From: Homalodisca vitripennis
Taxonomy: Eukaryota > Arthropoda > Insecta > Hemiptera > Cicadellidae
NCBI RefSeq assembly: GCF_021130785.1
Contig: NC_060211.1
Coordinates: 21,561,001 to 21,625,000, forward strand
Direction: 5' to 3'
Length of the DNA stretch: 64,000 nucleotides
Below, piece after piece: positions 51,501 through 63,500 of this stretch (positions are counted from its first letter, which is position 1; each line of letters starts with the position of its first letter). The position numbers were made by a program, and so were the translations under genes. The notes below the pieces were generated by a model. The model was not told the DNA's origin. It saw nothing but the letters and a program-made list of their open reading frames with translations, and did not search any database.

Positions 51501-54500
51501 GTTAGCGAAGCCTGTCACTAGAGGGGCTAGAAAAAATGTCTTCCTGTCCGTCCATACAATATCTAAAAAACGAAAAGAGTAGGCTTAAAATTTTCATAAA
51601 GCTACATTTCTATAAAGCCAACACTGAGTTCGATGGTGGTGAATGTCATTCCATAGGATTTGGCTAAGCTTTAGCGAATATTTTCCCATGAGTCTTATAG
51701 ATAACCATAACGGCAACAAGGAAAAAGTATAATTAATAAATTTATAAACAAACGTAGTTCAAACGTAGGAGTTTTTTTAAATGTGTCATTTCTACTCATA
51801 GAGTAAACAGAAAACATAATAGAGTGGAAGTCAATGTTAAAAGTCTGTGAAAGATTTTGCTATGAAATCTTGCTTAATGAAGAAAAATGTGAATTTATCA
51901 TGTTGCAAAATATCTTGATCAAGATATAATAGCCTATATAGACTTTAAATTTTGTATGACACCTCATTTCTTTACTTTCAAGAATGAGTTCTGTTATGGT
52001 GCATGTGCAAACATGGAATTTTGCTAAAAACGTCATTGAAGGCTATCACTCATTAGGGTAACTTAATTTATCTTTTGTCTGCCGGCGGGGGATTTAGAAA
52101 GTTCTATTCTGTATGTTTGTCTGTGTGCCTATCTGTCCCTAGGACATCTCGAGAATGAAATAGCTAGCTTTAATATTTTATTAAATTAATTAATTAATAA
52201 TATAGCTTTAATATTTTGCAAGCAACGTCATCGAAACCTGTTACGCAACACTTGGTGTGGCGTAGGCCTAGTGATAGGAGAATCGATTACTTAAGAGAAT
52301 CGAATACAATGAATTCGAATGCACCCCTAATTCGAATATGTATTCGAATACTCATATACCTTTGCTTTTTGTGACTTTGGCTTTTGGTGCCTCGTACAAA
52401 AAAGTCATACCCATGATATACGAACTTCAGAAGAAATATCTTTGTTTACCTCCTACTTCAATTCCGTCTGAAAGACTATTTTCCACAGCAGGTCTTGTCG
52501 TCACTAATTACCGTAGAAATAGACTAAAGCCAGAAAACCTCAATAATATTTTGTTTTTACACAACAATATGAAATAAACATTCATATTTGTCTTTATTGC
52601 TTACAACTGTAACTATTAAATAATATGTATTTTTAAATTTAATAATTATACAATTATAAATTTTTTCAAGTATTAAAATTTGTAATTATTTTTTCAAATT
52701 ATGAATCTTCCCTAAATTATTCTTTTCAAAGTCTCCATATATGTATTCATTTTAAACCTCATATGAATACGAATACAGCTCTTGGATATTTTATTTGAAT
52801 ACTATTTGTCAGAATAAACGAATACTCCAGGTTTGAATTCAATTCTTTCAGAGAAATTGTATTCATTTCAAAAGTATTCTAATTCATTTTGATGTATTCG
52901 AATATGTGAATACTCTGGCTGTACTCGAATACTATTCGATTCTGTATTCGATTCTCCCATCACTACGTAGGCCTACTCATGCCTCTAAATAACCACAGCA
53001 CTTACTCAATATTGGGAACAGAATAATTCATTGATTTAATATATGTTCGTGCGTGAAAAATATCGTGTTCCAAGAATGCCATATTATGAATTGTTCATTC
53101 AAGTAACTGTTGTTAGTAATCTACATGTACTAATTATTAATATTTTTTTAGCTATCAGTGACAAAATTGATGCCGGAGAAGCCTTAATTGTTGATATCGT
53201 ATCTGATGTCGGTGAGTATTTCTTTGTCTACTAAGTAAAGCCATCACAATGATGATGTCATATTTTAATTTTCAATGTAAATGTAATATCGACTAAAGTT
53301 TTGTAAATAAGATTTTTATCATATGACTTATAAAACTGATATAAAACAAATATTATATTATAAATATGTGGATGAACCCTGAAACCTTTTATTTATTATT
53401 CTTCGAACCACTTATAAACTCTTTATTGCCGGCCTAAAGATGTGCACTAACCCAATTTTATAATACATCTATAGTATACCCTTGCTCGTACAAGGGTTAG
53501 GTTTGATCTATAATCAAAATCCAAAATGCAATAAAAAGTAAAAGTAATTATTTTGTATATTTTGTAACAAATTAGACCTCGTAAGTGTATGATTTTCTAC
53601 ATAATTTACCCAAACAGTTAATTATTCTGTCACTAAAATGCCACAATATAATAATAAAGATAATTTACAGGTGATACCGTTGAGACTGTCGCAGACGTGA
53701 TTATTGATATAGCATTTGATCAAGGTGAGTATCTTTAGGTAAATTACTAATGGCCGAAAGATTCTCTAATTCTGATACTTTCAATGGACTAGAATATCTA
53801 AGTAATAATTTGCAGTTGTTCCTAATTTTATAGAAGCTGGGAGCTTCTAATCTTAAGAGCCCTTAGAAGTCATGACTTCTATTTAAGAAACATCTTGTAC
53901 AGTTATGAAACTGCTTTGAGGTTATAAGACTTTTTCAGAGGATACAATCATCAGATGCCTTGAATTCCAAGATTTGGATTCGAAAAGACTAAACGATGAC
54001 ATTTTTTTGTAATTTTATAGATGTCGTCCGAGTTTGGCATCCAGATACTTTTGATAGATATCTGACACTTATTCCTCAAAGGAACTTCTTAAATCTCCCT
54101 TTAAGAAAGTGGGATCATTTAGAAGTGAGGTTAATAGCCCTTTAAGTCGGAAAATCTCACAAGCAAACACTTTATAGAGGTCGAGAAAATCTATAGGGTG
54201 GAAACTCCTACAGACCTGGACCTAGATCTTGAAAACTTCCAGAGGACTGGAGTTCAAACAACTGGAGTACCTTAGAAACTTTATTACGCCCGAGAAAATC
54301 CAGAGAGAATGGTATCATAGTCGGAACTTTTAGAGGCTGAAAATTATGAGAAGCTAGAAGCTCTGATGCCAAAAGTTAATAGAAGATATTAGCGTGTATG
54401 AATACGTATAGTCATTGACGAAAAGTCATAAAAACGTCTCACAAGATAAAAATTGGCTAGAAGTGAAAATTAATAAGATTTTTCACTGATTTATGGCTTT

Positions 54501-57500
54501 TTGCTTCCAACACCAATCCCAGATTTTAACAGTTAACAATTTTAAAAACAGTTTAATCCGTAAAAGTTTGCTCAAAATATCTAGATAAACGGTGCACGGT
54601 TCGACATCATGTCACATTTTACTGGATCACTTTACCTACGGAAAAAGGTATTTACAATTTATTAATTCCAGACACTAGAATCTACTCTGATCAGAGGAAG
54701 CGTCTCATTGATGCCCCGGTTAAGAAAACGTAAAATAAATTAGTTTTAAAGTGTACTTTAGTAACCTTTTCCGGTAATTGTAATTTACTTCTGATCTAAA
54801 GTATTTTTGATGCTGGTGTAGCGTTAGCCTTACTGTCCACTTCCAGAAAATATATACATGCATAGGTCTAAATTTCAAATGTTATAAAAATCAACTAATT
54901 CCGCCCATTGAAATCTACTTCCTTTCCAAGGTATTTCCGGTGCCTATTGTTGTTTTTTATCAAAAATACACATATGTGTTAAACTTCAACCATCTAATAA
55001 AGTAGCAGTTAAAAAAACATAGTTTATTTTATAGAAGCTGAAACTACATTTAAACATGTATAAGTTTTGTTAATACTAGAAAATGTGTCTTTATTCAATG
55101 CAAGTTATGTGGCACGTGTGTGTATCAAATTTCTTGTTTCTAGGTTATCTGGAGTATTTAAAAACCAAACATTTTTCCATAATTACTAATAAGAACTAAA
55201 TCCCTAGTTTTTCTAGGGTTTAAAAATCCTCTTCAACCCTTACTGGTAATGTATTTTCATGAGAAACCCCCTTTTGTTTATTTTTTTGAAAATAGAAATT
55301 GTTTGTGTCAAAACTCATCTTCCTACAAAATTGGACGATATAAAAAAATACAGTATTTCTAGGTTTTATCACCGAATTTCTACTTTTGTTGATATTTTAT
55401 TTTCATAAAATACTTTGGTTTTTCTATAAAAGTTATGAGGCATTGATGTGCCAAGTTTCAACTGGAATAATAAGAAATTGGAGGAATAGTAATGAGTGAG
55501 TTAGAACTTTATATTTAGAGTTAGCGATACCAGAAACCGCTAGTAAATTTAAAACTTTTGTAAATGCTTGATTTTTTAATTTTTATATAAACTACCATAT
55601 GATACACACACAAAAACACGCAAAAAATACAATAATTAATCTTCAATTTATCTCTAAATTAAACACAAACAAGAATTTTCACTCTACTTATTCAAGCTGC
55701 AATGTTACTGTGCATTTTCCCCAAAAAAATCTAAATTTTCAGGTTAGGGCGAAAATGTAGATTCTGAAGCACACTCTACTAATAATACGTCTTCTGAGCA
55801 AAGTAGGTATTCCTTTGCATTCGGAAACTGTACATTTTGTAAGGCTAGAAAAAAAAATATATATTTATTAAATATTAAATATATTTAAATAAACTCTGTA
55901 CTTCTCATTCAAGCTACAATGTTACTGTGCATTTTCAATATATAAAATATACAAAATAATATACATATTTTTTATTTATAATTATAACAAAATAAGTCAG
56001 AGTAGCGAGAACATTTGTATTTTGCACAGCAGATGTATATTGCAGATTAATTTTGTCTGCTGGTATTGTTTTGGTGGAGGATTTGGTATCAGTAACTTTT
56101 AGTGAACAAAAGGTTTCTTGACTTAAGCTCTTTATTAAGTTTTCAATTAGTTCGTGATCTAAAATTTGACTAAAAAATCTGAATTTTCAGATGAGGATGA
56201 AAGTGCAGATTCTGAAGCAGAATCGACTAGTGATACTACTAATGAGCAAAGTAGGTATATCACTGAAATCTAAAACTCTACATTTTATGAGGCTAAAGAA
56301 ATAATAGATACATTTTTATTAATAATTATAACAGAATAAGTCAGGGTAGCAAGAACATTTGGGTAGTTGTTTTGAAATACAGTCATTTTTCATTATTCTA
56401 TAAGAACGCTGCATTCTGTTGCCAATATTCTGGCACTTGGTATTATAGAGCATACTGATTGTTTTGCATGTAATAATAGCCTAAGTGTAACTGGTAAGAA
56501 AGTAACTACCCTATATTGCAATCGGTTGACAGAGATACGAACTAGGTGCAGCAATCATAGAAACGCTTCTTGTTGTCTGGGACAGTGTCCGATTTCCGAA
56601 TCTGCAATAAGAGGAAGTCGGACTGTATCAAAATAAGACATTCTCATTAATAAATTTATAGCGTGATAACGTCTTATCTACACTGAACATCTAAAGCGTT
56701 TCGATTGAAAAAGTTACAACTGCCAGTCGGCTGCGCGGCAGATGTGTTTTGCTGAATAATTTTGTCAGCTGGTATTGTTTAGGTGGAGTAATTGGTATCA
56801 TTAACTTTTAGAGAATAAAATGTTTGTTGAATTCAGCTCTTTATTAAGTTTTCACTTAGTTTGTGATCTAAAACTTGACAAAAAAATCTAAATTTTCAGA
56901 TGAGGATGAAAACACAGAAGCTGTAGCAGAATCGACTAGTGATACTACTAATGAGCAAAGTAGGTATATCTCTGCATTCTGAAACTCTACATTTTATAAG
57001 GCTAAAAAAATAATAGATCCATTTTTATTTATAAATATAATTGAAAAAGTCAGGGTAGCGAGAATATTTGGGTAGTTGTTTTGAAGTACGGTCATTTTTC
57101 ATTATTCTACAAGAACACTGTATTCTGTTGCCAATATTCTGGCACTTGGTATTATAGAGCATAGTGATTGTTTTGCATGTAATAATGGCCTAAGTGTAAC
57201 TGGTAAGAAGGTAATTGTCCTATACTGCAATCGGTTGACAGAGATACGAACTTGGTGCAGCAATGATAGGAATGGTTCTTGTTGTCTGGGACAGTGTTCG
57301 ATTTCTAAAGCTGCAATAAGAGGAAGGTGGACTGTTGCAAAATTCGACATTCTCATTAATAAACTTATAGCGTGATAACTTCTTATCTACACTGAACATC
57401 TAAAGCGTTTGGATTGAAAAAGTTACAACTGCCAGTCGGCTGCGCGGCAGATGTGTTTTGCTGATTAATTTTGTCAGCTGGTATTGATGTAGTGGAGTAA

Positions 57501-60500
57501 TTGGTATCAGTAACTTTTAGTGAACAAAATGTTTGTTGACTTCAGCTCTTTGAAGGTTTTCACTTAGTTCGTGATCTAAAATTTGACTAAAAAATCTAAA
57601 TTTTCAGATGAGGATGAAAATGCAGAATCTGAAGAAGAATCGACTAGTGATACTACTAATGAGCAAAGTAGGTATATCTCTGCATTCTGAAACTCTACAT
57701 TTTATAAGGCTAAAAATAATAATAGATCCATTTTTATTTATAAATATAATTGAAAAAGTCAGGGTAGCGAGAATATTTGGGTAGTTGTTTTGAAGTACGG
57801 TCATTTTTCATTATTCTACAAGAACACTGTATTCTGTTGCCAATATTCTGGCACTTGGTATTATAGAGCATAGTGATTGTTTTGCATGTAATAATGGCCT
57901 AAGTGTAACTGGTAAGAAGGTAATTGTCCTATACTGCAATCGGTTGACAGAGATACGAACTTGGTGCAGCAATGATAGGAATGGTTCTTGTTGTCTGGGA
58001 CAGTGTTCGATTTCTAAAGCTGCAATAAGAGGAAGGTGGACTGTTGCAAAATTCGACATTCTCATTAATAAACTTATAGCGTGATAACTTCTTATCTACA
58101 CTGAACATCTAAAGCGTTTGGATTGAAAAAGTTACAACTGCCAGTCGGCTGCGCGGCAGATGTGTTTTGCTGATTAATTTTGTCAGCTGGTATTGATGTA
58201 GTGGAGTAATTGGTATCAGTAACTTTTAGTGAACAAAATGTTTGTTGACTTCAGCTCTTTGAAGGTTTTCACTTAGTTCGTGATCTAAAATTTGACTAAA
58301 AAATCTAAATTTTCAGATGAGGATGAAAATGCAGAATCTGAAGAAGAATCGACTAGTGATACTACTAATGAGCAAAGTAGGTATATCTCTGCATTCTGAA
58401 ACTCTACATTTTATAAGGCTAAAAAAATAATAGATCCATTTTTATTTATAAATATAATTGAAAAAGTCAGGGTAGCGAGAATATTTGGGTAGTTGTTTTG
58501 AAGTACGGTCATTTTTCATTATTCTACAAGAACACTGTATTCTGTTGCCAATATTCTGGCACTTGGTATTATAGAGCATAGTGATTGTTTTGCATGTAAT
58601 AATGGCCTAAGTGTAACTGGTAAGAAGGTAATTGTCCTATACTGCAATCGGTTGACAGAGATACGAACTTGGTGCAGCAATGATAGGAATGGTTCTTGTT
58701 GTCTGGGACAGTGTTCGATTTCTAAAGCTGCAATAAGAGGAAGGTGGACTGTTGCAAAATTCGACATTCTCATTAATAAACTTATAGCGTGATAACTTCT
58801 TATCTACACTGAACATCTAAAGCGTTTGGATTGAAAAAGTTACAACTGCCAGTCGGCTGCGCGGCAGATGTGTTTTGCTGATTAATTTTGTCAGCTGGTA
58901 TTGATGTAGTGGAGTAATTGGTATCAGTAACTTTTAGTGAACAAAATGTTTGTTGACTTCAGCTCTTTGAAGGTTTTCACTTAGTTCGTGAGTTGAAATC
59001 TGACTTGTCACAGGCTTGACTCATGGAAAATGCTACGTCCATCTTAAGGTAAAAAAAGATGGGCTAGTAATAATTTCCAAGTGAAGTGTGTGTAGTTTCA
59101 TGAGTTGACCTTCGTGAAAATGTTACTTTTTTAAATGTACGTTTTGGAACAAGCCTTTGTATAAAATGTGATGTTCCTATGAAATCGGGCATTTTGAAAA
59201 ACCAAAGGATAGTTTTTCTATTGATTAAAATTCCAACTCAACCCTTATGGGTAATGTATTTTCTTGAGAAATCCTTTGCGTCCTTTACTACAACATAAAA
59301 AATGTTTGTGTAGAAATTCGTCTTCCTAAGACATTAATAAGATTTAAAGCAAAATACAGTTCTTAAGGGTATGCCACCCAATTTAAACTGCTCTTGATAT
59401 TTTATATGTTTAAAAACTGTGTTAATTCTTTATACCCAGTGAGGCATTAGTGTGCTTTTTTGAACAGGGATATAAGGAAGTTCAAAAATAGTAATGATGC
59501 TGTGAGTGTTTAGAAAATTATCTTTAACATGTACAGATACCAGAAACCGCTTATAAATTTAAAAACTTTATTAATGCTTAATTTTTTAATTTATTTTATC
59601 ATTGACCTACCATATGATCATAAACATAAATACATAGGCTATATTTTTAATATTTATAATATTGTAAATAGACTAAAATGTTTTCGTAAATATATAGAAA
59701 CAAGCCAAAATGGAATTTTTAATAAACATATTTAACACAATCATATATATCATATAAGTTTACTTTGTTCTTAAGTAAAAGACGAATATCAATAACTGGT
59801 AAACGCCATTTTCAATGAAAAATATGTTTTAGTTGGCCAAGGTCCTTTTAACTTTAAATGTTCTTAATTTAACTCTGAACATCTATTTAAGCTACAATGT
59901 TATTGTACATTTATCAATAAAAAATCTAAATTTTCAGATGAGGATGAAAATGCAGAATCTGAAGAAGAATCGACTAGTGATACTACTAATGAGCAAAGTA
60001 GGTATATCTCTGCATTCTGAAACTCTACATTTTATAAGGCTAAAAAAATAATAGATCCATTTTTATTTATAAATATAATTGAAAAAGTCAGGGTAGCGAG
60101 AATATTTGGGTAGTTGTTTTGAAGTACGGTCATTTTTCATTATTCTACAAGAACACTGTATTCTGTTGCCAATATTCTGGCACTTGGTATTATAGAGCAT
60201 AGTGATTGTTTTGCATGTAATAATGGCCTAAGTGTAACTGGTAAGAAGGTAATTGTCCTATACTGCAATCGGTTGACAGAGATACGAACTTGGTGCAGCA
60301 ATGATAGGAATGGTTCTTGTTGTCTGGGACAGTGTTCGATTTCTAAAGCTGCAATAAGAGGAAGGTGGACTGTTGCAAAATTCGACATTTTCATTAATAA
60401 ACTTATAGCGTGATAACTTCTTATCTACACTGAACATCTAAAGCGTTTGGATTGAAAAAGTTACAACTGCCAGTCGGCTGCGCGGCAGATGTGTTTTGCT

Positions 60501-63500
60501 GATTAATTTTGTCAGCTGGTATTGATGTAGTGGAGTAATTGGTATCAGTAACTTTTAGTGAACAAAATGTTTGTTGACTTCAGCTCTTTGAAGGTTTTCA
60601 CTTAGTTTGCGATCTGAAATCTTACTTGTCACAGGCTTGACTACTGGAAAATGCTACGTCCATCTTATTAAGGTAAAAAAAGACAGGCTAGTAAGAATTT
60701 CCAAGTGAGGTGTGTGTAGTTTCATGAGTTGATCTTCGTGAAAATGTTACTTTATTAAATTACGTTTTGGCATTTAATAAAAACCTATAACATTGGGCAT
60801 TTAAAAAAACCAAAGTACGGATTTTCTATAGATTAAAATACTAATTCAACCCTTATAGGTAATGTATTTTCTTGAGAAATCCTTTGCTTCCTTTACTACA
60901 ACATGAAAAATATTTGTGTCGAAATTCGTCTTCCTAAGACATTAATAAGATTTAAAGCAAAATACAGTTCTTAAGGGTATGCCACCCAATTTAAACTGCT
61001 CCTAATATTTTACATGTTTAAAAACTGTGTTAATTCTTTATACCCAGTGGGGCATTAGTGTGCTTTTTTGAACAGGGATATAAGGAAGTTGAAAAATAGT
61101 AATGATGCAGTGAGTGATTTAGAAGTTTATCTTTAATATGTACAGATACCAGAAACCGCGTGGAAATTTAAAACTGTTTTAATGCTTAATTTTTAGTTTA
61201 TTTTATCATTGACCTACTATTTGATCATAAACATAAATACATAGGCTATATTTTAATATTTATAATATTGTAAATAGACTAAAATGTTTTCATAAATATA
61301 TAGAAACAAGCCAAAATAGACTTTTTAATAAACATATTTAACACAATCTTGGACTTAGTTTTTAAGTAAAAGATTAAATTCATTAACTGGTAAACGCCAT
61401 TTTCAATGAAAAATATGTCTTAGTTAATCAAAATCAATTTAACTTTAAATATTCTTAATAATACTCTAAATATCTATTTAAGCTACAATGTTATTATGCA
61501 TTTCTCGATAAGAAATGTAAATTTTTAGATGAGGATGAAAATGCAGAATCTGAAGAAGAATCGACTAGTGATACTACTAATGAGCAAAGTAGGTATATCT
61601 CTGCATTCTGAAACTCTACATTTTATAAGGCTAAAATAATAATAGATCCATTTTTATTTATAAATATAATTGAAAAAGTCAGGGTAGCGAGAATATTTGG
61701 GTAGTTGTTTTGAAGTACGGTCATTTTTCATTATTCTACAAGAACACTGTATTCTGTTGCCAATATTCTGGCACTTGGTATTATAGAGCATAGTGATTGT
61801 TTTGCATGTAATAATGGCCTAAGTGTAACTGGTAAGAAGGTAATTGTCCTATACTGCAATCGGTTGACAGAGATACGAACTTGGTGCAGCAATGATAGGA
61901 ATGGTTCTTGTTGTCTGGGACAGTGTTCGATTTCTAAAGCTGCAATAAGAGGAAGGTGGACTGTTTGCAAAATTCGACATTCTCATTAATAAACTTATAG
62001 CGTGATAACTTCTTATCTACACTGAACATCTAAAGCGTTTGGATTGAAAAAGTTACAACTGCCAGTCGGCTGCGCGGCAGATGTGTTTTGCTGATTAATT
62101 TTGTCAGCTGGTATTGATGTAGTGGAGTAATTGGTATCAGTAACTTTTAGTGAACAAAATGTTTGTTGACTTCAGCTCTTTGAAGGTTTTCACTTAGTTC
62201 GTGATCTAAAATTTGACTAAAAAATCTAAATTTTCAGATGAGGATGAAAATGCAGAATCTGAAGAAGAATCGACTAGTGATACTACTAATGAGCAAAGTA
62301 GGTATATCTCTGCATTCTGAAACTCTACATTTTATAAGGCTAAAAAAAAATAATAGATCCATTTTTATTTATAAATATAATTGAAAAAGTCAGGGTAGCG
62401 AGAATATTTGGGTAGTTGTTTTGAAGTACGGTCATTTTTCATTATTCTACAAGAACACTGTATTCTGTTGCCAATATTCTGGCACTTGGTATTATAGAGC
62501 ATAGTGATTGTTTTGCATGTAATAATGGCCTAAGTGTAACTGGTAAGAAGGTAATTGTCCTATACTGCAATCGGTTGACAGAGATACGAACTTGGTGCAG
62601 CAATGATAGGAATGGTTCTTGTTGTCTGGGACAGTGTTCGATTTCTAAAGCTGCAATAAGAGGAAGGTGGACTGTTGCAAAATTCGACATTCTCATTAAT
62701 AAACTTATAGCGTGATAACTTCTTATCTACACTGAACATCTAAAGCGTTTGGATTGAAAAAGTTACAACTGCCAGTCGGCTGCGCGGCAGATGTGTTTTG
62801 CTGATTAATTTTGTCAGCTGGTATTGATGTAGTGGAGTAATTGGTATCAGTAACTTTTAGTGAACAAAATGTTTGTTGACTTCAGCTCTTTGAAGGTTTT
62901 CACTTAGTTCGTGATCTAAAATTTGACTAAAAAATCTAAATTTTCAGATGAGGATGAAAATGCAGAATCTGAAGAAGAATCGACTAGTGATACTACTAAT
63001 GAGCAAAGTAGGTATATCTCTGCATTCTGAAACTCTACATTTTATAAGGCTAAAATAATAATAGATCCATTTTTATTTATAAATATAATTGAAAAACCAA
63101 AGGATAGTTTATTGATTAAAATTCCACAACCCTTATGGGTAATGTATTTTCTTGAGAAATCCTTTGCGTCCTTTACTACAACATGAAAAATGTTTGTGTA
63201 GAAATTCGTCTTCCTAAGACATTTAATAAGATTTAAAGCAAAATACAGTTCTTAAGGGTATGCCACCCCAATATTAAACATGCTCCTTGATATTTTATAT
63301 GTTTAAAAAACTGTGTTAATTCTTTACCAGTGAGGCATTAGTGTGCTTTTTTGAACAGGGATATAAGGAAGTTCAAAAATAGTAATGATGCTGTGAGTGT
63401 TTAGAAAATTATCTTTAACATGTACAGATACCAGAAACCGCTTATAAATTTAAAACTTAATGCTTAATTTTTAATTTATTGTATCATTGACCTACCATAT

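Larger units (their letters stand above)
50389..53151 (+). other. intron 3 of the micro-exon gene
   Basis: Contains an old dispersed repeat at about 51480-51560 and 52070-52150 (TGTCCGTCC and CTATCTGTCC style blocks) and the hAT derivative at 52269-52965. Confidence 0.55.

Noticed and set aside
54674..54720. Extra exon of the micro-exon gene after ATTAATTCCAG
   Set aside because: The only nearby donor gives 47 nt, which does not fit the phase-1 symmetric pattern and would break the frame.
57102..62696. 84-residue minus-strand ORF repeated in the introns of the exon array (six copies)
   Set aside because: It is repeated only because the whole intron is. In the diverged first unit the same frame has a stop and mostly amino-acid-changing differences, so there is no sign of protein-level constraint.
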